Shown: piece after piece, positions 12,631 to 23,945 of the stretch
Layout of the letters: each line of letters opens with the position of its first letter
How positions within the stretch are numbered: the stretch's first letter is position 1
Source: Colias croceus
Taxonomy: Eukaryota; Arthropoda; Insecta; Lepidoptera; Pieridae
NCBI RefSeq assembly: GCF_905220415.1
Contig: NC_059556.1
Location: 1,252,501-1,316,500, forward strand
Direction of reading: 5' to 3'
Length of the DNA: 64,000 bases
Position numbers and translations under genes: made by a program
Notes under the pieces: generated by a model
Databases searched by the model: none
What the model was told of the DNA's origin: nothing
The model's input: only the letters and a program-made list of their open reading frames with translations

Positions 12631-14081
12631 AATTGGCGGGATGAAAACAGAAAAGAGAATAATTACTAACTACAAGAAACAAAAAAAAAACAATAAATAC
12701 TTATAATTATATCCACCTTAAATAATACATGTCCATATACGATATCATATAAGTACATATAAGTACAAAGATAAAATATATATATAATATTTATTTATAT
12801 TTATAGTTCCACGTTTTCCCTTCACAATAACGGACATCCTTTTATTACGTCCTATAAAAAAATCTTATTCTATTTTGAAGTAATAGATACGTTTCTTTTA
12901 GATTGTGGTAAGGAGGAGGATCATTACAAAGAGATTACCCTATGAAAGGATATATGTACTTATTGTGCAAATTATATAGATTGTATAGGATTAATTGAGT
13001 CCGTGTGCGTCAATGCACGTGCTCCAGTATGAATGGCATTATTTATCAATCAATAACAAGTGCCACTGCTATTCGAAGGTTGGAGGTTTTTGCTGATAGT
13101 ATCCTTTCAGATGTGTATTACAGGACCTTTCTGGGTTTCTGTGCCAGATTTGTATGACAAGAAAGGATTTTTTTGACATTGGAATGGCTGTATGTATCGA
13201 AATCATATTCCCTATAGGTATGATAAATAAGTACGCACCTGTGAAGTTAAATTTATCATTTAAATATCATGATCAGGTAATAATTATAATTATGTTATAA
13301 TTATGTTATAATTATATTCGACTGGCGCTTGGCTGTTTTTGGGTAGCAGTAGGTTACTAACAATTACAAAACTTCAATAACAATTTTTAAAATTTTACTC
13401 TGCTTCAAGTTGTGAGGGAGACCTGAAGATAGAAGAAATAGAGAATGATTTTCCGATTCTAAAACGAACAAGCATGTAACATGTAGTCACTAATACAGGC
13501 GTATCTTCATTACATTCAACCTGTAGTCTCCAACTTTTTGCTGAAAATTGTTACGACTGCAACAACGTTGTCAAGCGAATAAAAAACCAATCTACAGACT
13601 ACAAAAACTGTTCCAATGGACGTAAATAGGGCTCAATGGAGACCAGGAAGTGATTAAGCCACGTCAATAGCGTGGAGATGTCGAGCGCTTCCTGCTGCTT
13701 TTCAATTATACACTGCACTGCTTTTAGCGTCGTCGCTCTTAATTAAGAGTCTGGAAATAGAAATGTGTAGTGATTAACTTGTGATTAAGTACTGCTTGGT
13801 TGGTGATAATTGTGAGGTGCGTAGGCGTAACTGTGAATTGCACTGTGTGTGGATTTTATGTTGAATGTTGTTTTTGTTTACTTGATGTTTCTGTATTATC
13901 ATGTTTTATATACTTTCGAAATATTTGTAACTTTGTATTAAAAAAATCTGTTAGCTCTTAGCAGATTTACTATGGATAGTTTTATTTGCTCTTTCGATAG
14001 ACATGATTGTTTTGTTATCAATCCTACACTCCCTTATCTATCTTCTCTGTCTGTAAAGCGCATACCAAAATAGCACATTTT
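12631..14081. other. intronic, nothing recognised
   Basis: AT-rich. A short ATTATGTTATA iteration near 13285-13318 is simple sequence. No gene is supported. Confidence 0.5.
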
Positions 14082-14250
14082 AAGCTATTGCATAGCTTCT
14101 ATCGCGGGCCTTGAGTGCGGGGACCTAATCGAGAAATTCCGTAACGAAAAAACCTCACGCTCCCCACTCCGACGGGCGGAGGTGTGGCTTGAAGGCATAG
14201 CATGCAATAGCTTTACCGCGGCAGTCCCCGACTGCCACACGTCTCTTTTT
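14082..14250 (-). repeat. GC-rich interspersed repeat, copy 2
   Basis: Reverse-complement copy of 457-631, with nearly the same sequence throughout (AAGCTATTGCATAGCTTCTA at its left edge). The AT-rich flanks are unrelated to those of copy 1. Confidence 0.75.
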
Positions 14251-15748
14251 TTGTATACATGCACATATTTTGTCAAGTGGTCAATTTCAGATCTAGTAAG
14301 TAAGATTGTCATCTTAAGATAAACGAGATACACAGATACGCAAACGCCGTTTACTAAAATAGTCCTATGTAACGTGATTAAAGAATCTGTCTAGATAAGC
14401 ACGTGGATTACTTAGGCACAAGTTGCACTATGGATAAAACATCGCCGTTTTAACAACGTTATTCTGTGATAATACAAGCGGCCTCACTTACGATTTCTTC
14501 TCGTGACTAATTTTAAATCCGTGGATTGTTACAAAATACTCGCGGATAAAAATCGCAAATCCACGCCAAAATTTCATCGAACTTATTGACGACACAGCTT
14601 TATTAGCGTAGTGTGTGCAGCTCTAGCGGTTTTGCGCTTAGAGCGGCTAACCGCTCCCGTGAAAAAACCATAGTGCGTCTTCAGCCTTACGCTGCTTACG
14701 TGTATATATTTTGTTTTTGATAAACATGTAGTAGGGACAAAGGATCTGTAATCTCGAAGCAATAACATGATAGATTACAAGCACTATTTATGTATTTCCT
14801 TATGTCTCGAACGTTTTATTGATTTGAATCAGAGATTAGTAGACCATTTATTAGATAATACAATTGCTTGTTATGCTGTATTTATGCATTATCATCAATA
14901 TCAAACAATTTTGTATCTACAGCCTTTTATAAAGAACTACCAGCATACGGATGGTAAATTCAGTACATACTATAAGAAATAAATATTTATTAAAAATTTT
15001 AAGTACAGTGCATTAAATTATTAGACTTTTTATGGGACCCACCATTATTATCAATGATAGTTTTATCACGAAAAGATGCAAACGAATTACGTATCAACCT
15101 ACTATTATTTTATCTGCAACTGTTCCACTTACTTATTGTAAATGCTTTAACTATTAAGAGCAATTAAGAGAGCGATCACTAGACAATTGGATTTTCACTC
15201 GCATTCTATGTAAAGATAAACTGTAATTGATTCTATGAAAGAATTGCATACAGATATAGGTACTAAAAAAGCTATTACGTTATTTGATTGAAAAAATTAG
15301 ACTGTGGGAAAGTAAGTTATTAATAAAACGATCGTAGTTTGATAGAAACTATTATTATGTGTTTATCGATTGCCTTTGAAATCCCTCCAAAATCATAAAA
15401 TTAACACGTAGCTGAAGTAGTTATTAATTTTCGTAAAAGTCAACCAAAACATAGATATAACTATATGTATTTCAATGTGTTGGTTTTAACTTCTTGTATA
15501 TTTATATACAAGCTACATCGATAAAGTTAAAGATATTATAATACTCATTGATAATGAAATTTCATATTAGCGAAAGAATTTATTCAAAATAATTGTAATA
15601 ATTTACTACGTTACACCCCATACATTCATTAACGAGTCTACTATTTATTATTTATAGTTAAAATAATATAAAAATAGATAAATAAAAAACGAAATACTTT
15701 TAGATGTAGTGGGGATATGTCCCCATGTTTTGATTATATATGTCCATA
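14251..15748. other. intronic, nothing recognised
   Basis: AT-rich with no supported gene. The open frames at 14583-14768 (minus) and 14767-14982 (plus) have no recognisable family features. Confidence 0.5.
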
Positions 15749-15991
15749 CTAGGTTTCCGCCCGCGGCTTCGCCCGCGCAGTCAAAGAAAAACCCGCATAG
15801 TTCCCGTTCCCGTGGGATTTCCGGGATAAAACCTATCCTATGTCCCGGGGTAAAAAGTAGCCTATGTCCTATCTCGGGTATCAAAATATCTCTATACCAA
15901 ATTTCATGCGAATTGGTTCAATAGTTAAGGCGTGATTGAGTAATAGACAGACAGACAGAGTTACTTTCGCATTTATAATATTAGTATGGAT
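15749..15991 (-). mobile_element. Lep1/Helitron-like element (family 1), full length
   Basis: CTAG at 15749 begins the 3' terminus (CCCGCGGCTTCGCCCGCG). The other end is the complete 5' tail ATTTATAATATTAGTATGGAT. About 243 bp, non-coding. Helitron-type ends explain the lack of an obvious target duplication. Confidence 0.85.
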
Positions 15992-17453
15992 GTTTATGAT
16001 CTGTTTCACAGACTATGTTATTCCTAGCTTATCTGTTAGTTAAAATATTAATTATACGATGATAATAAATAGGCTATCAGGTACATTTACGACTCTCAAT
16101 ATCCAACAGTCAACCCCCAACCATACCTTTTTATGACCAGCTATATCAAAACCGCACTGAAATGTACATCACTCATCTTGTTTGATCTGGATTAGCTTAT
16201 CGAGTCACTGACCGTACCATCTCGATGTGAACCTTTTGTGCACCTAATGAGGCCTTGTTAGTGGCAGTGCAGTCTCAATGCATTACCGTTGCAATGTATG
16301 AAGAGGTCTCAAGTCTAAAGACCGTGGTAAACAATTTAAATTGGAGGTACTTTGGAGAGGAATGTACCAATTAAATTGTAATGTATATCCGTTAGCTTAT
16401 TATTAAAGTAAACATTAACTTTTAAATTTTGTAAACTGTAAACAATAACTTTTAAATTTTGAAAGGACATCATCCCTATATTATGCAGTAATTGGTAACT
16501 TAATTAAAAAGTAATTTTAAGAGTGCAGATACTCACTCACTGCTTTTCAATTTTCTTACTAAACAGATGTAGATGTTTCTAAAAAGATTCGAATACGAAA
16601 TTTGAGTATTTTATTTTTAAATATATGTACATAATAAACATTTCTATTGCGTGAATTTGTGTAATCGTCCCAGTGATTTTTGAATAAACAACAAAACACA
16701 AATCTTTCTTCATGTTTTTACTACAGATAGTTCCCCAAATAACTAAACTACTTTAATGTTAAGTAACACAAATGCATTAGTAGGTTATGCAAGTCAGCTG
16801 TCAAAACGGTAACACCCCTACTTTCCAAAGACAAACAATGCTCGAGCCACGGGTTTGTTTACGTTTGTCGAGAAACTCCATAAACATGAGGATGATCTTC
16901 TTGTGTTTAAGGTAGTTTTATCATAACCCACATTTTCTTTTGAATGGTTTTAAAGAGAGCGTTGCTGCTAACAGTTTTGGATGTTATTTAACGAACATTA
17001 TCAGAGACAGACAAAGAAACTTATCACAATATATAGGGAGGTTGTCGATACTACTAAGATCATCTATGGCTATTTATAATTCAATGTTGTGCGATATAAT
17101 ACAAAATCGGATTGCATATGAAGGTTTCCAACCTGCAATCTTCTATTGGCCTTAGATATGTGAACAATGTCACTAGTATTAAGAGTAGCTCTCGGCCAAT
17201 CCTTATCATGAGGCGAGAAGGATCTATTGTCTGACAAGTGGTATCTTGAAACAAGGGCTTATAATATTGTGATTCGTATTTCCCGGTGTGACATACGATG
17301 CTAAGGGCGTGGTGATTATCAATGAGAAGTATGAAGTAGCTGAAATGTGAGACAATGACAGTGCTATTTGACCTGAAGGCTGTTTATTTTTTACTAGAGA
17401 AGACGATATGATCCAACTGTTTCCAGTACCCCCCCCCCCCCCAGAGACTTCTA
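15992..17453. other. intronic, nothing recognised
   Basis: AT-rich. A run of 14-15 C lies at about 17429-17442. No gene is supported. Confidence 0.5.
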
Positions 17454-17600
17454 TCATTTTATTTATTTGATTAACACTTAATTGCACACACATTATAAAT
17501 TGAAATACAGAAACAACATAAAATAAGAGAAAAACATGTATAAACGGCGGCAATACCGCTAGGTAGCGATCTCTTCCAGGCTAACACTTCGTGATTACCG
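17454..17600 (-). repeat. LINE 3' end fragment (minus orientation)
   Basis: ATTTTATTTATTTGATTAA at the left edge, then GGCGGCAATACCGCTAGGTA and GCGATCTCTTCCAGGCTAAC, in the same order as the 12465 and 28000 copies. It is the 3' end of a non-LTR element without its coding part. Confidence 0.6.
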
Positions 17601-18325
17601 TATTGAAATACGTTTTAAAACACTGACTAATCCACACCTGTCCAGGGTGGTAGAATATGGTCTCACTGTCTCATACCACTCAATAAGCTTGTAACACAAT
17701 ACCTCAACAGATTACACAGTCTACGTGACTAGCAGTAGCGAACAAGAACCAAAACTATTGCACTCATTGTCCTCACTGACGTCAAACACCAAACATGTAT
17801 CGGCAATGAACGGACTCGTATTTGGAGACAATGCTGGTATCGAAGTTGAATGAATAGGGGCATCGGTAATTAAGGACACGCGATTGGCGCAATGGTTTGT
17901 GATCGATTGTTATTTGTAACCTATGTAGTAGGTTTAAAAGTCCAATCGTTTTGAATGTTTAGCATGTGTTCTTAACCAGCTATAGAAAGATGTACAGACA
18001 TTTAGATACTGTGTTAAATTATACTAGTTTTCCGCTCACTATTTTATGATAATAAGCAAATTAAAAGGTCTAACTAGGAAGACCTTGTCTATGATAAACA
18101 TACAATGGAGATGGATATACAAAAAAAATTTTTGTAATTCGAAGTATTTTTCGAAGGGATAACAACAAACGAATTTACGTTTGTTGTTATAACTGCGAAT
18201 GTGATAATAATAATAATAATAAAACCTTATTTATTCCATAACTCTTAAGTTTACATTTCAAATGATTGTTAGTATTGTTAGTATGTTGTTACGCTAGTTA
18301 ATTAGTGTTAGTATGATTTATATAT

Positions 18326-21300
18326 TTAATGAGGTATGGATCTCGTTTGAGTAAAGGCCTCCTCCATTTTCTTCCACAGGTTTCTATCTATTCCTTTATT
18401 TATCCAATTCTTTCCCGCAATCTTTATAATATCATCAGCCCACCTTTTGAGTGGACGTCCAACATTTCTTTTTCCCAATGCTGGTCCTTTCCATTTGGTC
18501 GTTTGCCATGTCCACCTTTTGTCGGTATAGCGAGAGATGTGACCAGCCCATTGCCACTTAAACTTCAAAGCGTGTGTTAGTGCGTCTAAAATTTTTGTTT
18601 TATGTCGTATTGTTTTATTTGTTATTTTGTTTTTGATATTTATGTTTAAGATACTTCTCTCCATTGCCCTTTGTGTTGTACTTAATCTTTGTTTAATTTT
18701 ACTTGTGTAGGTCCATGTTTGACATCCATATAGCAGACTAGGTAAGATACACGTATCCATTATAGTTCTCTTTAACTTCATACTATAGTTTCCTTTAAGT
18801 ATTTCTTTATGTGACCAAAACTTTTTCCATGTAATATTTATTCTTCTCTCTACCTCTTCTTCGTTATTAGTTCTACTGAATGATATTTGTTTTCCTAGAT
18901 ATATATAATTATTAACATATTCTATATTGCCTCCGCTTATGGTGATAGGTGTTTTAAAGCTATTAGTAAGGATTTTAGTTTTGCTTCTATTTAGTTGTAG
19001 GCCTACCTTACCACTTTCTTGATCTAGCTCTCGCAGCATATCTTCTAGTTGATTGGCCGTTTCAGAGAATACGATGATGTCATCTGCGAACCTGAGATGA
19101 TTCAAATGTCTTCCGTCAATTCTAATGCCGTATTTTGCCCAGTGTAGGTTAGTAAATATGCTTTCCAGCACAGCTATGAAAAGTTTAGGCGACAAAGGGT
19201 CGCCTTGTCTGACTCCCCTTTCTATTCTAATAGGATCACCTCTTTTTTCTAATTTTACCTTACTGGTACTGTTGGAGTAAATGCATTTTATAATATTTAT
19301 GTATTTGTCTTCCACGTTTGATGATTTTATTGCGTTCCAAATTGAATTATGGCTAATGCTGTCGAAAGCTTTACTATAGTCAATGCAGGCTATGTACAGA
19401 GGCTTATTATATTCTTCATATTTTTCAATTAGTTGTTCCACAGTATGGATATGGTCGATTGTACTAAAACCTGAACAAAAGCCCGCCTGTTCTACTGGTT
19501 GTGTGTCGTTAATTTTTTTAGAAATTCGTTTTAATATGATAGAAGAAAAGAGTTTATATATACTTGCTAGTAAGCTAATTGGTCTATAGTTAGTTATTTC
19601 CAGTGGATTCCCCTTTTTATATATCAAAATTATATCAGATGAACACCATTGTTTCGGTACTGTTTCAGTGTCAAGTATCATATTGAAGAGATGTGTTAAG
19701 TGTTTAAGTAAAATGGGGGCTCCTAATTTAAGAGATTCGTTTGTCAACCCGTCTGGTCCAGGGCTCTTCTCGTTCTTAAGCTTTTTTATTTGTGAGTATA
19801 CTTCTTCTTCTCTTATTGGTTCAATTGAGTGTTTATTGTTGTCCGCACTACTGTATTTTTTGTATTTTGTCTCGCTTTCTTTTTTGCTATATAGCTCTCT
19901 GTAAAATTCCGTCGCATGGTCTATCACGTCTTTCCTTGTCTTTGTTTCGCATGTTTGGTATTGCAGTTTCTGTATCCATTTCTTTTGTAGGGTCAATTCT
20001 TTATAAGCTCTCTTAGCACTTCTATATGTACTTAGATTCCTTGATATAATTTCTTCTCTATGTTTATTATAGTCTAATTTAATTGATTTATTCGTAGTTT
20101 TAAATAGTTGAGTAAGTTCTTTTTTCTGTTGTTTGGTTTTATTTTTAGTATGTATTAATTCAGACAAGAAGCTTATATCCTCTAATACACTGGAGATTGC
20201 ACTATGACCATTAACTTGAAACAAGAAACTATGACATTCAATGACGTCAGTCATGTTATTTGTCTCTTTCTGTCGAGTGACCACGCTGGTTTGTAAATTC
20301 AGGATTTTTCAAAATAGAAAAAACTAAAAATCCTGGTCTATAAATAATAACGACATATATTTTTAACAGTATTTATATTATAATATTATGGTCATACTTT
20401 ATAGGTAGGTACATACAATTTTAATTGGTATAGAATGATAGTTATAAATAACTTTTGGCTACAAAGCTTGGATATGAACCGATATATAGCATTAACATCC
20501 TTTGTAAATAGAGGAAAGTTGTGTTTTGCATCAGATGCTGTTTACCAAATTGTTAGCTACTCAGATCTTCTTTTTAAACGCGTTGCTTCGACGGGTCAAT
20601 TTCAAGCCAGAATCATCAAAGAAAAACTGTTTATAGCAGCCTTGCACAAATTTTCTTTACAAAGTTTATTTTTCAAAAGGTATTTATAAAATTCTGGGTC
20701 GTAATCCTCAGTAACCTTGATGGGCACATATATTTCTTTTTATTTTACTTTTTGGAAAGCTGAAATACGTAAAACAAAAAAATATGAGGTAAGTTAAAAA
20801 AGTATAAATTTCAATGTAAAAACGAACAATCTTATAACTACATGTGAGTGCAATACCGATGTCATGTGTTGTTTCATTACTAGTAACAATCTTTAAAATG
20901 GTGTTCTAAATTTTCATCATAATATTGTTATTACAATATATTCTCTTCGCTATCCATAAAAACTCGTCATCATGGTTACCTTACTTGTTAAATCTGTTTA
21001 TTGAAAACTTGTTGAAAAATGATAAAGTATTAGGGAAATAACAAATTTAACATGACTGCTTACTAAAATGATGCTAAATTAGACAATTTTTGCCATTGAA
21101 ATGATTCTAAACAGGTAAATGCAGGAGTATTGAGGAATATTGTAAATAACGTAAATATACACTTGCCTGTGAAATTCTATGCCAGAATTTGGTGTCCAAA
21201 CACTTCTGCAATTTTGCGCAATACAATGCATTCTTTATATTCGGAAAATATTCATTAAATAAGCAACAATATTAACTTAAATATTCGAAGCGACGCAATT

Positions 21301-22840
21301 TCTTTGACACACATGCCATATTGACAAAGTAAGAGTTGCTACAATTTTATTATGGTGACTACCCATAATCAGGGAGTATCGCTTTTTAATAATTGGTTCA
21401 GATACTTAGTTTATTTAGCATAAATAATAATTGTCTCATCCAACAATGCTTTTGAATGACGTTGTTGGCAATTTATCAACAAACTCATGTACAAAAACTA
21501 ACCTTTTGCACAGAATATTACAGCATACATAGTAGCCTTGGGAAAACTTCGTATTAACAGTGGCAATACCAAGTTAGGTGTGAAAGTGATAAAAAACATG
21601 AACTGGGCAATATTTTCTTGTTACACGTCAATGTTCATACCGAAATCTCCAGTGTATTAGATATAAGCTTCTTGAATTCAGAGCGTTTTTTGATTAGTTG
21701 TAGGGTATGTTCCGTAAGTATTCTATTTTGTTTCTTTTGAATAGGGTTACTGTACAAGCTGCTTTTTATGTGTTTCTCCAATAAATCGTAATATATTTGG
21801 ACATTTTCTGAAAGTTTAATATTTGTGTCTTTTAGGTTGTCTCTTAGGCGGTTTTTGTATAATTCTATTTCGTTTTCTGTTTTAGGACTTTTACTAATGT
21901 TTTTGAAGTTTCTCCTGCTTTTCGTTTTTAGACACATGGTAATTGTTGCCCTTAATAATCTGTGGTCAGAAGAGAAGCTGACTTGATTGAGAACTTCGAT
22001 ATTGCTGATCGTATGGGGTTGGTTGGTCATAATAAAATCGATTTCATTTTTAACTTTTTGATTAGGTGCCATCCATGTCCATTTTCTCTTTGCTTTTTTC
22101 TTGAAGAATGTGTTCATGATGAATAGTTGGTGTTCAATGGCATAATCTATTAGTTGTTGTCCCCTTTTATTGCGTTGCCCATAGCCATATCTTCCCATGC
22201 ACAGTCTTTCTTCTGGTTTAGGATGACCGATTTTTGCGTTAAAGTCTCCCATTACTATGAGATTCTCTCCAGCAAGAAGGTGTGCTTTCTCCATGTCGTT
22301 GTAGAATGTTTGGACTTCTTCCTCCTTGGATGTCTCCGTAGGAGCATATGCCTGAATTATAGATATTGTAAACTGTTCTAACTTTAGCTGTAACAAAGCT
22401 ACTCTTTCGGAGATTCCAGTGAAATTGTGTATATTTCCTTTATATTTTTTATTAAGCAGAAATCCAACGCCATGAAGGCCTTTCGTTTCGCCAATGTAAC
22501 ATAAAATATAATCTTGATACTCTTCTATATTACAACCAAGTCTTTTCACTTCAGATAGTCCTAGTATATCAAAATCTATATTTTCAAGTGCGTAAATTAG
22601 TTGGAGATATCTCTCGGCGGATGAAAGGGATCTTACATTGTATGTTCCAATTTTTATACTGTTTTTATTGTTTGTCTTCGTTTCTGTATTGTAATCATTG
22701 TGTTTAGTTGGAAAATTTTTCAGTGGAGGGTAGTGGTCTGATTCCCCTCGAGGACCAGTCGGCTTGGGGAATATTTTTTTATTTATATTGTTACGTTTAA
22801 ATTTGGCTGTTGTCTCGTTCCGGTGGCTGATGTGTGTATG
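18326..22840 (-). pseudogene. LINE ORF2 (endonuclease-reverse transcriptase), split by a nested transposon
   Basis: The endonuclease half (22840-21683) carries the APE motifs GTYNVRSL near 22650, SEVKR, VMGDFNAKIG and SSDHRLL. The reverse transcriptase half (20164-18326) has NYRPISLL, DYSKAFDS, GVRQGDPLSPKLF and the catalytic FADD, then the C-terminal YGCQTWT and WAGHISR segments. The two halves share a frame, and the intervening insertion plus duplicated target is 1518 nt, a multiple of three. Without it ORF2 would be 998 codons. As it stands the endonuclease part stops at 21635, inside the insert. There is no ATG between the ORF1 stop and the first endonuclease motif. Confidence 0.85.
20165..21674. 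mobile_element. nested non-autonomous DNA transposon, 8-bp target duplication
   Basis: A 1510-bp insertion inside LINE ORF2. The target AATTCAGA is duplicated at 20157-20164 and 21675-21682. The ends are inverted repeats: CAAGAAGCTTATATC followed by TAATACACTGGAGATT, then an imperfect match to about 70 bp including AACAAGAAA. One end has an extra CTC. There is no transposase; the longest frame is 84 codons and unrecognised. An 8-bp duplication suggests the hAT or P superfamily; the CA...TG ends do not decide between them. Confidence 0.85.
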
Positions 22841-23566
22841 TCATTGTCTCTGATCGTTAGATTTGTTTATGGAGGAGAGAGAGCTGCTTCTACCTCTCAT
22901 CAAATCAAAGGCGTTTGCTCTGCAGTTTTTAGAGGGTGCATGTTGTTTCCGTGGTTGCTGCGAAGTTTCAGGTGTTATTGATAAGTCTCGTTTACGTTTC
23001 TCGTTATTTAGTGGTTTTTCTTTTATAACTAATTTGTCGTAGTCTAGCACCGCAAAATTCCCCTTCTTTCTTTCTTCTAGCATTTTCTCTCTTAATTCTT
23101 TTCTTTTAATTTGAACTTCCTTAGGATAGTCTTCAGAGACATAGGCGTTTTTAAATTTCTTCTTATTTTTTAATATTTCTCCTTTTTTCCAACAATTGAG
23201 AAATGATATAAGTACTGGTCTGGCCCTATCGTTGCCGTTAAATTTTTTACCAATTCGACGTATTTCATTAATGTCTTTAATATCCAAAGAAATCTTTAAA
23301 TCAGTGCTAATTTTTTTTGTTGTCGCTTGCAAAAGTTCCATAGTAGATTCTTCAGATTCTTCTAGTCCATATAAAATTAAATTGTTATGTCTTCGGTTTT
23401 TTTCTAACATAGTAATTTTTTTCTTCAGTTCTCGGTTTTCTAACTTTAAATCTTCGACTTCGCGTGATAGTGGGGCTAACTTTTCATCCATTCTCGAAAT
23501 TATGTCTTCAGTCTGTTTAGTCATTTCTATCTTCATGCGTTCAAAGAATGTCTCCATATTATCCAT
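22841..23566 (-). CDS. LINE ORF1 protein (coiled coil, L1 ORF1-like)
   Basis: The frame runs from ATG 23564-23566 (starting MDNMETFFERMK) to TGA 22841-22843, 241 residues. The first 60 or so residues are heptad-rich and charged, as in a trimerising coiled coil (EVEDLKLENRELKKKITMLE). This is followed by NNLILYGLEE and a basic region including RRIGKKF, resembling the RRM and C-terminal domain of L1-type ORF1 proteins that bind RNA and chaperone nucleic acid. The C-terminal 50 residues are basic and serine-rich. The start was chosen at the first ATG; the open frame extends 13 codons further upstream without one. The TGA stop is in frame with ORF2. Confidence 0.8.
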   Translation of the reverse strand: MDNMETFFERMKIEMTKQTEDIISRMDEKLAPLSREVEDLKLENRELKKKITMLEKNRRHNNLILYGLEESEESTMELLQATTKKISTDLKISLDIKDINEIRRIGKKFNGNDRARPVLISFLNCWKKGEILKNKKKFKNAYVSEDYPKEVQIKRKELREKMLEERKKGNFAVLDYDKLVIKEKPLNNEKRKRDLSITPETSQQPRKQHAPSKNCRANAFDLMRGRSSSLSSINKSNDQRQ

Positions 23567-23599
23567 ATTAGGTTTTTTATATTTATTTTTTTGGGTTGG

Positions 23600-23665
23600 T
23601 AACACTAATTTGCAGTTGGCAACACTAGTTTAGAGTTGGCAACACTGGTCTGGAGATGGCAAAGT
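23600..23665 (-). repeat. about 20-bp iterations in the LINE 5' leader
   Basis: GTTGGCAACACT-like units recur three or four times at about 20-21 bp spacing just upstream of ORF1. They lie in the leader of a full-length LINE, where promoter elements are usually internal, so they may be iterated regulatory sites. Only the repetition is seen. Confidence 0.6.
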
Positions 23666-23945
23666 TAGCTCTAATTGTCTATGTTCACAATTTGATTTGA
23701 CATTTCATAATTGACATAATTTCTAACCTTTGTTGTTGATGAAGTTGGCGAAATATTTTATAATTATGCACTTCACAGGTCCACATATAATTTCTTTTCG
23801 CACGCTGATCGATGATAACAATCCTTAGATTACTTGTTAATTAATTTAGGTGGAAAAGATCGTAAGTATTATTTGTTTAATTAAGAGCAACAGTGACAGG
23901 TGTTTACTGGTTGACGTTCACACCGGAGTGTCGCGAATGTGATAA

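Larger units (their letters stand above)
18208..23932 (-). mobile_element. full-length APE-type non-LTR retrotransposon (LINE)
   Basis: A 13-bp direct repeat, GCGAATGTGATAA, flanks the element at 18195-18207 and 23933-23945, so both ends appear complete. On the minus strand it has a 5' leader of about 370 nt, ORF1 (coiled coil plus an RRM-like region), ORF2 (endonuclease, then reverse transcriptase) and a short 3' UTR ending in a (TTA)n tail at 18208-18222. Without the nested 1510-bp transposon and its 8-bp duplication it is about 4.2 kb. ORF1 and ORF2 share a frame and are separated by one TGA. Clade is not assigned; the ORF2 C-terminus resembles RTE-like lepidopteran endonuclease-reverse transcriptases. 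Confidence 0.9.

Noticed and set aside
20435..20689. 84-codon frame in the nested transposon as a possible transposase
   Set aside because: No catalytic or DNA-binding motif is recognisable and the length is too short; the element is treated as non-autonomous.
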